Shown here in pieces: positions 51,291 to 58,910 of a stretch of DNA of 64,000 nucleotides. How positions within the stretch are numbered: position 1 is the first letter of the stretch; every line of letters begins with the position of its first letter. Under the pieces are notes generated by a model. That model was given only the letters and a program-made list of their open reading frames with translations. It was not told the DNA's origin and did no database searches. The translations under genes were made by a program, and so were the position numbers. Origin of the DNA: Schaalia hyovaginalis (GTDB lineage: Bacteria > Actinomycetota > Actinomycetes > Actinomycetales > Actinomycetaceae); contig NZ_JACHMK010000001.1 of the NCBI RefSeq assembly GCF_014208035.1, positions 2,480,001 through 2,544,000 of the forward strand, read 5' to 3'.

Positions 51291-51360
51291 ACCTCCGATT
51301 GAAGGGCGCGGAGCATCCTCATACGCTCCGCCCCGCCCGTCCCGACCAGCACCCGAAGGG

Positions 51361-51445
51361 CTCGGACTCCAGCCTCCGGTCGGGCGAGCAGCAAGACTCA
51401 GGCGGGCGGCCTCCGCTCGGACTCCAGCCTCCGGTCAGGCCAGCA
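51361..51445. repeat. Direct repeat duplicating the end of the ABC ATPase gene
   Basis: CTCGGACTCCAGCCTCCGGT occurs at 51361-51380 and again at 51416-51435, 55 bp apart. Similarity continues as GGC(G/C)AGCAGC. The second copy runs into the stop and last codons of the ABC ATPase gene, so the first copy is a partial duplicate of its 3' end. Confidence 0.7.
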
Positions 51446-52238
51446 GCGTCCGATCGGACAGCCCCGCCCCGCCCTCGCCGCGCAGCTTGTCGAACTCCTC
51501 GAGCAGCGACTCGACGGTGGCGTTCTTCTTCGCCTCACCGGACAGCTCGAAGATGATCCGGCCCTCGTGCATCATGATGAGCCTGTTGCCCATCGACAGG
51601 GCCTGCTCCATGTTGTGCGTGACCATGAGGGTCGTCAGGCGCTGTCGCTCGACGGCCGAGCGCGTCAACTCGGTGATGAGCGCGGCGCGCGCAGGATCGA
51701 GGGCGGCGGTGTGCTCGTCCAGGAGCAGCACCTTCGGGCCCGAGAAGGTCGCCATCGTGAGCGAGAGAGCCTGGCGCTGACCGCCCGACAGCAGGCCCAC
51801 CTTCGCGGTGAGCCGATCCTCGAGGCCCTGCTCGAGCGGCGCGAGGACTTCGCGGAACATCTGGCGCCTCTTCGCCGTCAACGCGGCGCCCAAGGTGCGC
51901 CGCTTGCCCCGCGACCAGGCGAGGGCCAGGTTCTCCTCGATCGACAGGTGCGGAGCGGTGCCCGCCATCGGGTCCTGGAAGACGCGCGCCACATACCGGG
52001 AGACCGCGTAGTCGGGCAGCTTCGTCACGTCCTTGCCGTCGATCGTCACGCGCCCGATGTCGGCCTGATAGCGCCCCGACACGATGTTGAGCAGGGTCGA
52101 CTTGCCCGCGCCGTTCGACCCGATGATCGTGACGAAGTCGCCGGCCTCCAGGGTGAGGGAAACGTCGCGCAATGCGGTGCGCTCGTTGACGGTTCCGCGG
52201 AAGAAGGTCTTGGTAACGGCCTCGATCTCGAGCATCAC
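51435..52238 (-). CDS. ABC transporter ATP-binding protein (TrpXYZ-like importer)
   Basis: 267 residues with Walker A GSNGAGKSTLLN, signature LLSGGQRQALSLTMA, Walker B VLLLDEHTAALDP and the H-loop TLMVTHNMEQAL. It belongs to the group whose partner binding proteins carry the PF04392-type domain (aromatic amino acid or related ligands). It overlaps the permease gene by 4 bp. Confidence 0.9.
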   Translation of the reverse strand: MMLEIEAVTKTFFRGTVNERTALRDVSLTLEAGDFVTIIGSNGAGKSTLLNIVSGRYQADIGRVTIDGKDVTKLPDYAVSRYVARVFQDPMAGTAPHLSIEENLALAWSRGKRRTLGAALTAKRRQMFREVLAPLEQGLEDRLTAKVGLLSGGQRQALSLTMATFSGPKVLLLDEHTAALDPARAALITELTRSAVERQRLTTLMVTHNMEQALSMGNRLIMMHEGRIIFELSGEAKKNATVESLLEEFDKLRGEGGAGLSDRTLLA

Positions 52239-53182
52239 AGGACCACCTTTTCGTTGTCGCGCTCTTCGGGGGTGTGCGTGATGTCCGGCTCGTGCACCAG
52301 GGTCTTGGCGCGACGGCGCTCCCTGATCCTCGAGAAGACGCCAACGCGGGGGATCATGAGGGCGAGGAAGACGATGATCGCCGAGATGAGCTTCATGTCA
52401 TTGGCCTCAAGGAACTCCACGCCCAGGGCGAGCTGGATGATGACGCGGTAGGCGATCGACCCGATGACGACGAAGAGGGAGGTCACCCACACTCCGCGCG
52501 AGCCGATGAGGGCGGTCCCGATGATGACCGAGGCGAGGCCGGCGACGATGAGGCCGATGCCCATCGAGATGTCGGCGTAGCCCTGGTACTGGGCGATGAA
52601 GGCGCCCGAGGCGGCGACGAGGCCGTTCGACAGGGCCAGGCCGACGATCTTCATCGTGCCCGTGGGGACGCCCTGAGCGCGCGCCATGCCCTCATTGTCG
52701 CCGGTGGCCCGCATGCCCAGACCGATCTGCGTGGACAAGAACCAGTTGAAAGCAGTGGTGACCAGGGCGATGAAGAGGGCGAAGAGGCCGATTGAGACCC
52801 AGGTGCCCACGAGGCCCGCATCGCGCAGCGGCGTGAGGACCGTGTCGACGCCGCGCAGGAGCGGCACGTTCGCCTTGCCGAGGATCCGCAGGTTGATCGA
52901 GTAGAGGCCGATCTGCGTGAGGATGCCGGCGAGCAGCGGGTGGATCCCGGCGTTCACGTGCAGGACGCCCGTGATCGCCCCGGCCGCGCAGCCCGCGAGG
53001 AAGCCGCAGATCGTGGCGAGCCAGGGGTTCTGGCCCGCGGTGATCATGACGGCGGCGACTGCGGCTCCCGTCGTGAAGGACGAGTCGACCGTCAGGTCGG
53101 CGATGTCGAGGACGCGGAACGTGAGGTACACGCCGAGCGCCATGAGGCCGTAGATGAGGCCAAGGTCGAGGGCTGTGAGCAC
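52235..53182 (-). CDS. ABC transporter permease (TrpXYZ-like importer)
   Basis: 315 residues, branched-chain-type permease fold (BPD_transp_2) with eight to ten helices. DLTVDSSFTTGAAVAAVMIT and GMRATGDNEGMARAQGV are characteristic of this subgroup. A charged cytoplasmic tail follows LMIPRVGVFSRIRERR. It is preceded, 107 bp upstream on the same strand, by the binding-protein gene, with an intervening hairpin. Confidence 0.9.
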   Translation of the reverse strand: MLTALDLGLIYGLMALGVYLTFRVLDIADLTVDSSFTTGAAVAAVMITAGQNPWLATICGFLAGCAAGAITGVLHVNAGIHPLLAGILTQIGLYSINLRILGKANVPLLRGVDTVLTPLRDAGLVGTWVSIGLFALFIALVTTAFNWFLSTQIGLGMRATGDNEGMARAQGVPTGTMKIVGLALSNGLVAASGAFIAQYQGYADISMGIGLIVAGLASVIIGTALIGSRGVWVTSLFVVIGSIAYRVIIQLALGVEFLEANDMKLISAIIVFLALMIPRVGVFSRIRERRRAKTLVHEPDITHTPEERDNEKVVL

Positions 53183-53240
53183 TGGTCTTCCTTCGTTGCG
53201 GATGCGCGGCCCGGGTCAGCGGGCCCTTGCGCGGAGCGTC

Positions 53241-53263
53241 CGCCCTCGCGGGTGACGAGGGCG
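53241..53263 (-). terminator. Attenuator-like hairpin between binding protein and permease genes
   Basis: CGCCCTCG (53241-53248) pairs with CGAGGGCG (53256-53263) across a 7-nt loop, extendable with flanking GC pairs. It lies in the gap between the binding protein and permease, the usual place for a hairpin that lowers downstream expression. It shares its sequence with two terminators elsewhere in the window. Confidence 0.55.
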
Positions 53264-53289
53264 GGGCGCCGGTTCTGAACGCGCCGGGA

Positions 53290-54282
53290 TCACTCGACGG
53301 CGACGGCCTTGTCGGCCAGGGCAGTCGGCATCTCCAGGCCGATCGCCTTCAGGGTCGTGGTGTTGACGGTGAGCTGGTACTCGCTCTGGGACTCGACGGG
53401 GAGCGAGGCCGGGTCGGCGCCCTCGGTGAGGATCTTGATCGCCATTTCGCCGGTCTGGCGCCCGAGCTCGAAGTAGTCGATGCCGTAGGTCGCCAGGCCG
53501 CCGTTGGCGACCGAGTCGCCCTCGCCGGCGATGAGGGGGATCTTCGCGTCCTCAGCGGACTGGACGACCGAGGCGAAGGCGGACACGACCGTGTTGTCGG
53601 TCGGCACGTAGATCGCATCGACCTTGGAGGCGAGGTCCTGGGCGGCCTGCTGGACTTCGGAGGAGTTCGTCACCGTGGTCTCAACGACCTCGAGGCCCTC
53701 CTTGCCGGCGGCCTCCTTGGCGAGTTCGACCTGGACCTCGGAGTTCACCTCGCCGGAGGAGTAGATGATGCCGACGGTCTTGGCCCCGGGGGCGAACTGC
53801 TTGACCAGGGAGATCTGGTCGGCGACGGGGTTCATGTCGGTGGTGCCCGTGACGTTCGAGCCAGGCTTGTCGAGGGAGTCGACGAGCTGGGCGGACACCG
53901 GGTCGGTGACGGCGGTGAAGAGGATCGGCGTGCCGGTGATCGCCTGGGCGGCGGCCTGGGCCGAGGGCGTCGCGATCGCCAGGACGAGGTCGAGGTCGGC
54001 TCCGGCGAACTTCGAGGCGATGGAGGTGGCGGTCGCCTGATCGCCCTGGGCGTTCTGCTCGTCGAACTTCACCTCGAGGCCCGCATCCTCGAAGGCCTTC
54101 TTGAAGCCCTCGCGGGCGGCGTCGAGGGAGGGGTGGGTCGTGATCTGGGTGATGCCGATGCTGAAGCCCTCGCCCCCGGCGGGGGCGCCGGAGGCGGCCG
54201 AGTCCGAAACGGAGGCCGAGCAGGCCCCGAGGAGCAGGGCGGCCGCGCTTGCGGTCGCGGCGAGGAAGAAGGAGCGCTTCAT
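53290..54282 (-). CDS. ABC transporter substrate-binding lipoprotein (PF04392-type)
   Basis: 330 residues with a lipoprotein signal, lipobox LLGAC and Cys21. The mature protein starts with a Ser/Ala/Gly-rich linker, followed by FSIGITQITTHPSLDAAREG, the common start of the PF04392 family. Later VGIIYSSGEVNSEVQVELAK and AIYVPTDNTVV are typical. Relatives bind tryptophan or other aromatic compounds; the ligand here is unknown. It is first in its three-gene operon. Confidence 0.9.
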   Translation of the reverse strand: MKRSFFLAATASAAALLLGACSASVSDSAASGAPAGGEGFSIGITQITTHPSLDAAREGFKKAFEDAGLEVKFDEQNAQGDQATATSIASKFAGADLDLVLAIATPSAQAAAQAITGTPILFTAVTDPVSAQLVDSLDKPGSNVTGTTDMNPVADQISLVKQFAPGAKTVGIIYSSGEVNSEVQVELAKEAAGKEGLEVVETTVTNSSEVQQAAQDLASKVDAIYVPTDNTVVSAFASVVQSAEDAKIPLIAGEGDSVANGGLATYGIDYFELGRQTGEMAIKILTEGADPASLPVESQSEYQLTVNTTTLKAIGLEMPTALADKAVAVE

Positions 54283-54458
54283 GGATGGCCTCCGGCGTTT
54301 TCGTGGGTCTTGCGCCGACGGTGAGTCGGCGTCACTTCCTCGACGCTAGCCAGAGTGACGAATACTGAGAAGGAAGTGTTCGCTTCGTGAACACCGAGGG
54401 TCCGTATTCGTCCCACAATGCGGGACCGCCCCCGCCCTCGGAACCGGAAGAACGGGCC

Positions 54459-56108
54459 CTACACCTCGACCAAACGCGGGAACACCGCCGTGAAACTCGT
54501 CCCGCCATCCCCGGTCTCCATCTCGACCCGCCCGTTCAGGGCATCGGTGATCGAAGAGACGATCGACAGCCCCAGCCCCGACGAGCCCCCTCCGCCGGGC
54601 GAGGCCGCCCTCGTCCGTGACGAATCGCCGCGAACGAAACGATCGAACACCGTTGCGCGCAGCTCTTCGGGGATGCCCGGACCTGAATCGGCGACCCGCA
54701 GGAACACCGAACCCGCGGGCCCGCTCCCCTTGCGCCAACTCCGGTTCCCCTTCCGATCGACCTGCACATCGTCCTCGTCCACCGGCATCCGGCCGACGGA
54801 GATGACGACGCGCGTGCCCGCGGGCGTATGCACCCGCGCATTGCTCACGAGATTCGCGAAGACCTGGCGGAGCGCAGCCTCATCCCCAGCCAGCTCACAG
54901 CCGAGAAGATCCTCGCCATCGCCCGCCTCGGGCAACTCGAGCGCCCACACGTGGTCGGGACCGGCGGCGTGCGCATCCGAAACCGTGTCGATCGCGAGCG
55001 GCACGAGGTCGACCGGCGACGATCCGAGCTCGCGCCCCGCATCCAGACGGGCCAGGAGCAGCAGATCCTCCACAAGACCCGACATGCGCGACGACTCCGA
55101 AGCGATCCTCGACAGGGCGAGGCCGGACTCGATCGAATCCCGCTGGAGCAGCTGCGTGTACCCCTGGATCGAGGCGAGCGGAGTCCTCAACTCGTGCGAG
55201 GCGTCCGCGACGAACTGACGGAGCTTCGACTCGGACACCGCCCGCGCCGTCAGTGCCGACTCGACGTTGTCGATCATCGTGTTGAGCGCCTGCCCGACAT
55301 CACCCACCTCAGTGCCCGCGCGCGCGTCCTCGGCGCCCACCCTGCTGAGCGGCTCGATCTCTCCCGCTCCGAGGTCGGAATCGGCGATGCCCCGAGCCGT
55401 CGCCGCCACCCTCGCAAGGGGGGCCATCTCCCTCGAGATCCACCTGCGACCCGCGAAGACGGCGCCGAGGGCGACGACCGCTCCGAGGCCGAGGCCCAAT
55501 CCCGTCGAGACGACGGTCGTGCGATCGATCTGCCCGGTCGACTGCCCGACCACGATCCGCGTCCCGTCAGCCGACTCCTTCGCACGCACCCAGTACCTGC
55601 CCAGGCCGTCCAGATCCACGCTCATTCCCCGATGATCGGCGCGCACCGACCTGAGAATCTGAAGGTTCTTCTCAGACAGGCTGGTGATCGCGAAATCCTT
55701 GACGATCCCCGAAAACACCAGGCCGTCGCGCTCCACGACCTGCAGCTCGCCCTCGGCGGAACCCGGCCCGCCCAACCCCGGGGGAGCGCCGTCCCGAAAA
55801 CGCCCCTCCGGATCCTTGAGCGGCGCGTCCGTCCTCTCCGCCGGGAGGGACAGGGCGTCGGCGGCCCCGTCCGCGTGCTCCACGCGGACCAGGGTCTCCT
55901 CCAGACTCCGATCCATCTGGTGGAACATCCAGGAGCGCATCGCCATCGCCGAGGAGGCGACGACGAGAACCACCGCCGCGAAGACGACGAGGGCGAGGAC
56001 GACGGTCAGCCGGGTCGCCATGGATCGGGCCCTCTTCTCGGGCCTCGCCCGCCTCGGGGAGCGCGACGCCTCTTCGGGCTCCGGCGCACGGGCCCTCAGG
56101 AGGCTCAC
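54459..56108 (-). CDS. Two-component sensor histidine kinase
   Basis: 549 residues. Two membrane helices (33-56 and about 200-222) flank an extracytoplasmic sensor of about 145 residues, followed by a HAMP segment. The kinase has the H-box FVADASHELRTPLASIQGY, N-box FANLVSNARVHTP, G1 VADSGPGIPEEL and G2 GGGGSSGLGLSIVSS. It overlaps the response regulator by 4 bp, so they are a pair. The signal is unknown; the layout resembles actinobacterial TcsS/MprB-like kinases. Confidence 0.95.
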   Translation of the reverse strand: MSLLRARAPEPEEASRSPRRARPEKRARSMATRLTVVLALVVFAAVVLVVASSAMAMRSWMFHQMDRSLEETLVRVEHADGAADALSLPAERTDAPLKDPEGRFRDGAPPGLGGPGSAEGELQVVERDGLVFSGIVKDFAITSLSEKNLQILRSVRADHRGMSVDLDGLGRYWVRAKESADGTRIVVGQSTGQIDRTTVVSTGLGLGLGAVVALGAVFAGRRWISREMAPLARVAATARGIADSDLGAGEIEPLSRVGAEDARAGTEVGDVGQALNTMIDNVESALTARAVSESKLRQFVADASHELRTPLASIQGYTQLLQRDSIESGLALSRIASESSRMSGLVEDLLLLARLDAGRELGSSPVDLVPLAIDTVSDAHAAGPDHVWALELPEAGDGEDLLGCELAGDEAALRQVFANLVSNARVHTPAGTRVVISVGRMPVDEDDVQVDRKGNRSWRKGSGPAGSVFLRVADSGPGIPEELRATVFDRFVRGDSSRTRAASPGGGGSSGLGLSIVSSITDALNGRVEMETGDGGTSFTAVFPRLVEV

Positions 56109-56842
56109 CTCGCGTCCTCACCCGGACGCAGCATGTAACCGGCGCCGCGGACGGTGTGGATCATCGGCGTCCGCCCGGCTTCGATCTTCTTGCGCAGGTA
56201 GGAGATGTAGAGCTCCACGACATTCGCCTGACCGCCGAAGTCGTAGGACCAGACGCGATCGAGGATCTGCGACTTCGAGAGCACGACGTTCGGGTTCTCC
56301 ATGAGGTACCTCAGCAGCTCGAACTCCGTGTTCGTGAGGGCGATCGGCTCACCCGCCCGCTCCACATCATGCGAGTCCTCGTCAAGTGAGAGGTCCCCGA
56401 CCCTCAGGACGTGCGACGCCGAGAGGGTCGACATCCCCGCACGGCGCAAGAGCGCGTCGATCCTGGCCGCCACCTCGTCCAGGTCGAAAGGCTTCGTCAC
56501 GTAGTCATCGGCGCCGGCGCGCAGTCCGGCGACGCGATCCGCGAGGGCGTCGCGCGCGGTGAGGAAGAGGACCGGCAGCCGCGGCCGCTTCTTCCGCAGG
56601 CGGTCCAGGGTCTCCATGCCGTCCAGTCCCGGCATCTGGATGTCGAGGACGACGAGGTCGGGATCGTACTCCTCAACGAGATCCAGAGCCTCCCAACCGT
56701 TCGAGGCGGTGCGGGTCTGCCAGCCCTGATGGCGCAGCGCCGCGCCGAGCAGTTCGGCGAGGACCGCCTCGTCATCCACGACGAGAATCCGAACGGGGGT
56801 GGCGTCCGAGCGGACGAAAGAAGAATCCAGAGCGGGGGCCAT
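56105..56842 (-). CDS. OmpR-family response regulator
   Basis: 245 residues with a receiver domain (phospho-Asp in LVVLDIQMPGLDGMETLD; acidic pair DDEA) and a winged-helix DNA-binding domain (about 145-240, SYLRKKIEAGRTPMIHTVRG). It is translated ahead of the kinase in the same operon. It should bind 11-bp direct repeats; targets are not identifiable here, although one such repeat exists at 22461-22482. Confidence 0.95.
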   Translation of the reverse strand: MAPALDSSFVRSDATPVRILVVDDEAVLAELLGAALRHQGWQTRTASNGWEALDLVEEYDPDLVVLDIQMPGLDGMETLDRLRKKRPRLPVLFLTARDALADRVAGLRAGADDYVTKPFDLDEVAARIDALLRRAGMSTLSASHVLRVGDLSLDEDSHDVERAGEPIALTNTEFELLRYLMENPNVVLSKSQILDRVWSYDFGGQANVVELYISYLRKKIEAGRTPMIHTVRGAGYMLRPGEDAR

Positions 56843-57021
56843 TCCTCGAATCTTCCATCAGATCGCTGTCGCGCGCGTGAGGCGAAGCTGTGAATCCGCT
56901 AGGAGGACATTCCCGCGTCCTCCCGATCGCTTCGACTACGCTGGCTTCCAGGACGGGCGTCATTCCCTTCTCGCGCTCATGCGCAACCCGATTCACCCGG
57001 CTCGCCCAGGAAGAGGACAGC

Positions 57022-57462
57022 ATGTCGAATCCCCCTTACCCGACCAACCCCTACGGCCAGCCCGAGGAGCCTTCAGCGGAGAACGCGCAGGCCCAGCAGG
57101 CCTACGGACAGCCCTACGCCCAGGATCCCTACGCCCAGCAGCAGGCCTACGGACAGCAGCCGGGTTACGACCAGGCCGCATACGCCCAGCAGGCCTACGG
57201 GCAGCCCGCCTACGCCGCGCCCATGGGCTACGCGCCCAAGTCGAAGATCGTCGCGGGCCTGCTCGGAATCCTCCTCGGGTCCATCGGCATCCACAATTTC
57301 TACCTCGGGAAGACGACCCGCGCCGTCGTCCAGATCATCGTCACCATCGTGACCTTCGGACTCGGCGGACTCTGGGGCTTCATCGAAGGCATCCTCATCC
57401 TTGTCTCCAGGCCCGGCACCCCGTGGCACCAGGACGCGCAAGGAATCGAGCTCACCGACTGA
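57022..57462 (+). CDS. TM2 domain membrane protein with Tyr/Gln/Ala-rich repeats
   Basis: 146 residues from ATG 57022 with AGGA upstream. The first 68 are low-complexity AYGQP/PYAQ-type repeats rich in Tyr, Gln, Pro and Ala. The TM2 domain follows, with GLLGILLGSIGIHNFYLGKT, two helices and FIEGILIL. Function is unknown; TM2 proteins are small membrane proteins, sometimes linked to cell envelope or signalling. It is divergent from the two-component operon and followed by a strong terminator. Confidence 0.85.
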   Translation: MSNPPYPTNPYGQPEEPSAENAQAQQAYGQPYAQDPYAQQQAYGQQPGYDQAAYAQQAYGQPAYAAPMGYAPKSKIVAGLLGILLGSIGIHNFYLGKTTRAVVQIIVTIVTFGLGGLWGFIEGILILVSRPGTPWHQDAQGIELTD

Positions 57463-57484
57463 CCCGCTTCCCCGAGTAAGACCT

Positions 57485-57516
57485 TCCGCCCTCGTCCCCC
57501 ACCGGACGAGGGCGGA
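57485..57516 (+). terminator. Terminator after the TM2 gene
   Basis: TCCGCCCTCGTCC (57485-57497) pairs perfectly with GGACGAGGGCGGA (57504-57516) with a 6-nt loop. The sequence is shared with the hairpin at 63488-63526. Confidence 0.75.
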
Positions 57517-57551
57517 GTCACGCGAGAAGCCTCACCGCACAAGGAGGGTCG

Positions 57552-58268
57552 ATGCCCGGCCTGGGAACCATCGTCAACGTCGTCGCGATCATCGCCGGAG
57601 GCCTCGGCGGGCTCGTCTTCGGGCGCTACCTCCCGGAACGCCTGAAGGAGACACTGCTCGGCGCGTCCGGGCTCATCGTGATCTTCCTCGGCCTCGCCGG
57701 ATCGCTCTCCCGGCTCCTCGCCCTCGGCGCCGACGGCGCGAGCGGGACGCGCGGGACGACGATGATGCTCGCCTCCCTTGCGCTCGGCGCCCTCATCGGA
57801 GGCGTCATCGACATCGACCGCCGCTTCTGCGACTTCGGCGAATGGCTGAAGACGAAGACGGGCAACGCCCGCGACCCGCGATTCGTCGAGGGCTTCGTCA
57901 CGGCCTCCCTCACCGTATGCGTCGGGGCGATGGCGGTCGTCGGCGCGATCGAGGACGTCCTCCTCCTCAACCCGTCGATCCTCTATTCGAAAGCGGTGCT
58001 CGACCTCATCATCGTCATGATGATGGCGACGGCCTTCGGGCGCGGGGCGCTCTTCTCCGCCCTAGCCGTCGGGCTCTTCCAGGGCGCGATCTCCGTCTTC
58101 GCCGCGCTGCTGCGGCCGATTCTCACCGCTCCTGCGCTCGACAACCTCTCCCTCGTCGGGAACGTCCTCATCTGCGGCGTCGGGATCAATCTCCTCTTCG
58201 GACCGAAGGTGAAGGTCGCGAATCTCCTGCCCGCACTGGTCATCGCCGTCGCGTGGGCCTTCGTCTAG
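57552..58268 (+). CDS. DUF554 family membrane protein
   Basis: 238 residues, about seven helices. It starts MPGLGTIVNVVAIIAGGLGG, the standard opening of DUF554 (YdfK-like), and contains GALIGGVIDIDRR and FVEGFVTASLTVCVGAMAVVG. Its role is unknown, perhaps as a transporter. It is transcribed alone and converges with recR. Confidence 0.9.
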   Translation: MPGLGTIVNVVAIIAGGLGGLVFGRYLPERLKETLLGASGLIVIFLGLAGSLSRLLALGADGASGTRGTTMMLASLALGALIGGVIDIDRRFCDFGEWLKTKTGNARDPRFVEGFVTASLTVCVGAMAVVGAIEDVLLLNPSILYSKAVLDLIIVMMMATAFGRGALFSALAVGLFQGAISVFAALLRPILTAPALDNLSLVGNVLICGVGINLLFGPKVKVANLLPALVIAVAWAFV

Positions 58269-58311
58269 CGCTCCCCCGCTGTGCTCAGGCAGCACCGCTC
58301 CCCCGGAGCGC

Positions 58312-58908
58312 TCAGGCCATCGAGCGGCGACCCTCCAGGGCCCTGCCCAGGGTGATCGAGTCGGCGTACTCGAGGTCGCCGCCCATCGGCAGGCCCATCG
58401 CGAGCCGCGAGGTCGTAATGCCGATCGTCCCCAGAGTGCGCGCGAGGTACGCGGCAGTCGCCTCGCCCTCGACATTCGGGTTCGTCGCCACGATGACCTC
58501 CTGGATCCGGTCGTCCTGGAGGCGCGACAGGAGCTGGCGGATGCGCAGCTGGTCGGGCCCGACACCGTGAATCGGATCGATGACGCCGCCGAGCACGTGG
58601 TAGCGTCCCGCGAACACGCGCGATCCCTCGATCGCCTGGATGTCCTTGGGCTCTTGCACGACGCAGATGACACTCGGATCCCGACGTTCATCCCGGCAGA
58701 TCACGCAGCTCTCCTCCTCGGTGAGGTTCCCGCAGATCGCGCAGTGCCTCACGCGTTTGCGCACCGCCTTGATCGCCTCGACGAGTCGCTCGACGTCCTC
58801 CGGTTCGGAATCGAGCACGTGCATCGCCATGCGCTGCGCCGACTTCGGGCCGATCCCCGGCAGACGGCCGAATTCATCGATGAGGTCTTGAAGCGCACCT
58901 TCGTACAC
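58312..58908 (-). CDS. recR: Recombination mediator RecR
   Basis: 198 residues. The helix-hairpin-helix [16 protein letters not shown], the zinc motif [16 protein letters not shown] and the Toprim domain [15 protein letters not shown] then [13 protein letters not shown] are all in place. It loads RecA at gaps with RecF/RecO. It starts 2 bp after the dnaX stop, the common dnaX-recR arrangement. Confidence 0.97.
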   Translation of the reverse strand: MYEGALQDLIDEFGRLPGIGPKSAQRMAMHVLDSEPEDVERLVEAIKAVRKRVRHCAICGNLTEEESCVICRDERRDPSVICVVQEPKDIQAIEGSRVFAGRYHVLGGVIDPIHGVGPDQLRIRQLLSRLQDDRIQEVIVATNPNVEGEATAAYLARTLGTIGITTSRLAMGLPMGGDLEYADSITLGRALEGRRSMA

Positions 58909-58910
58909 GG

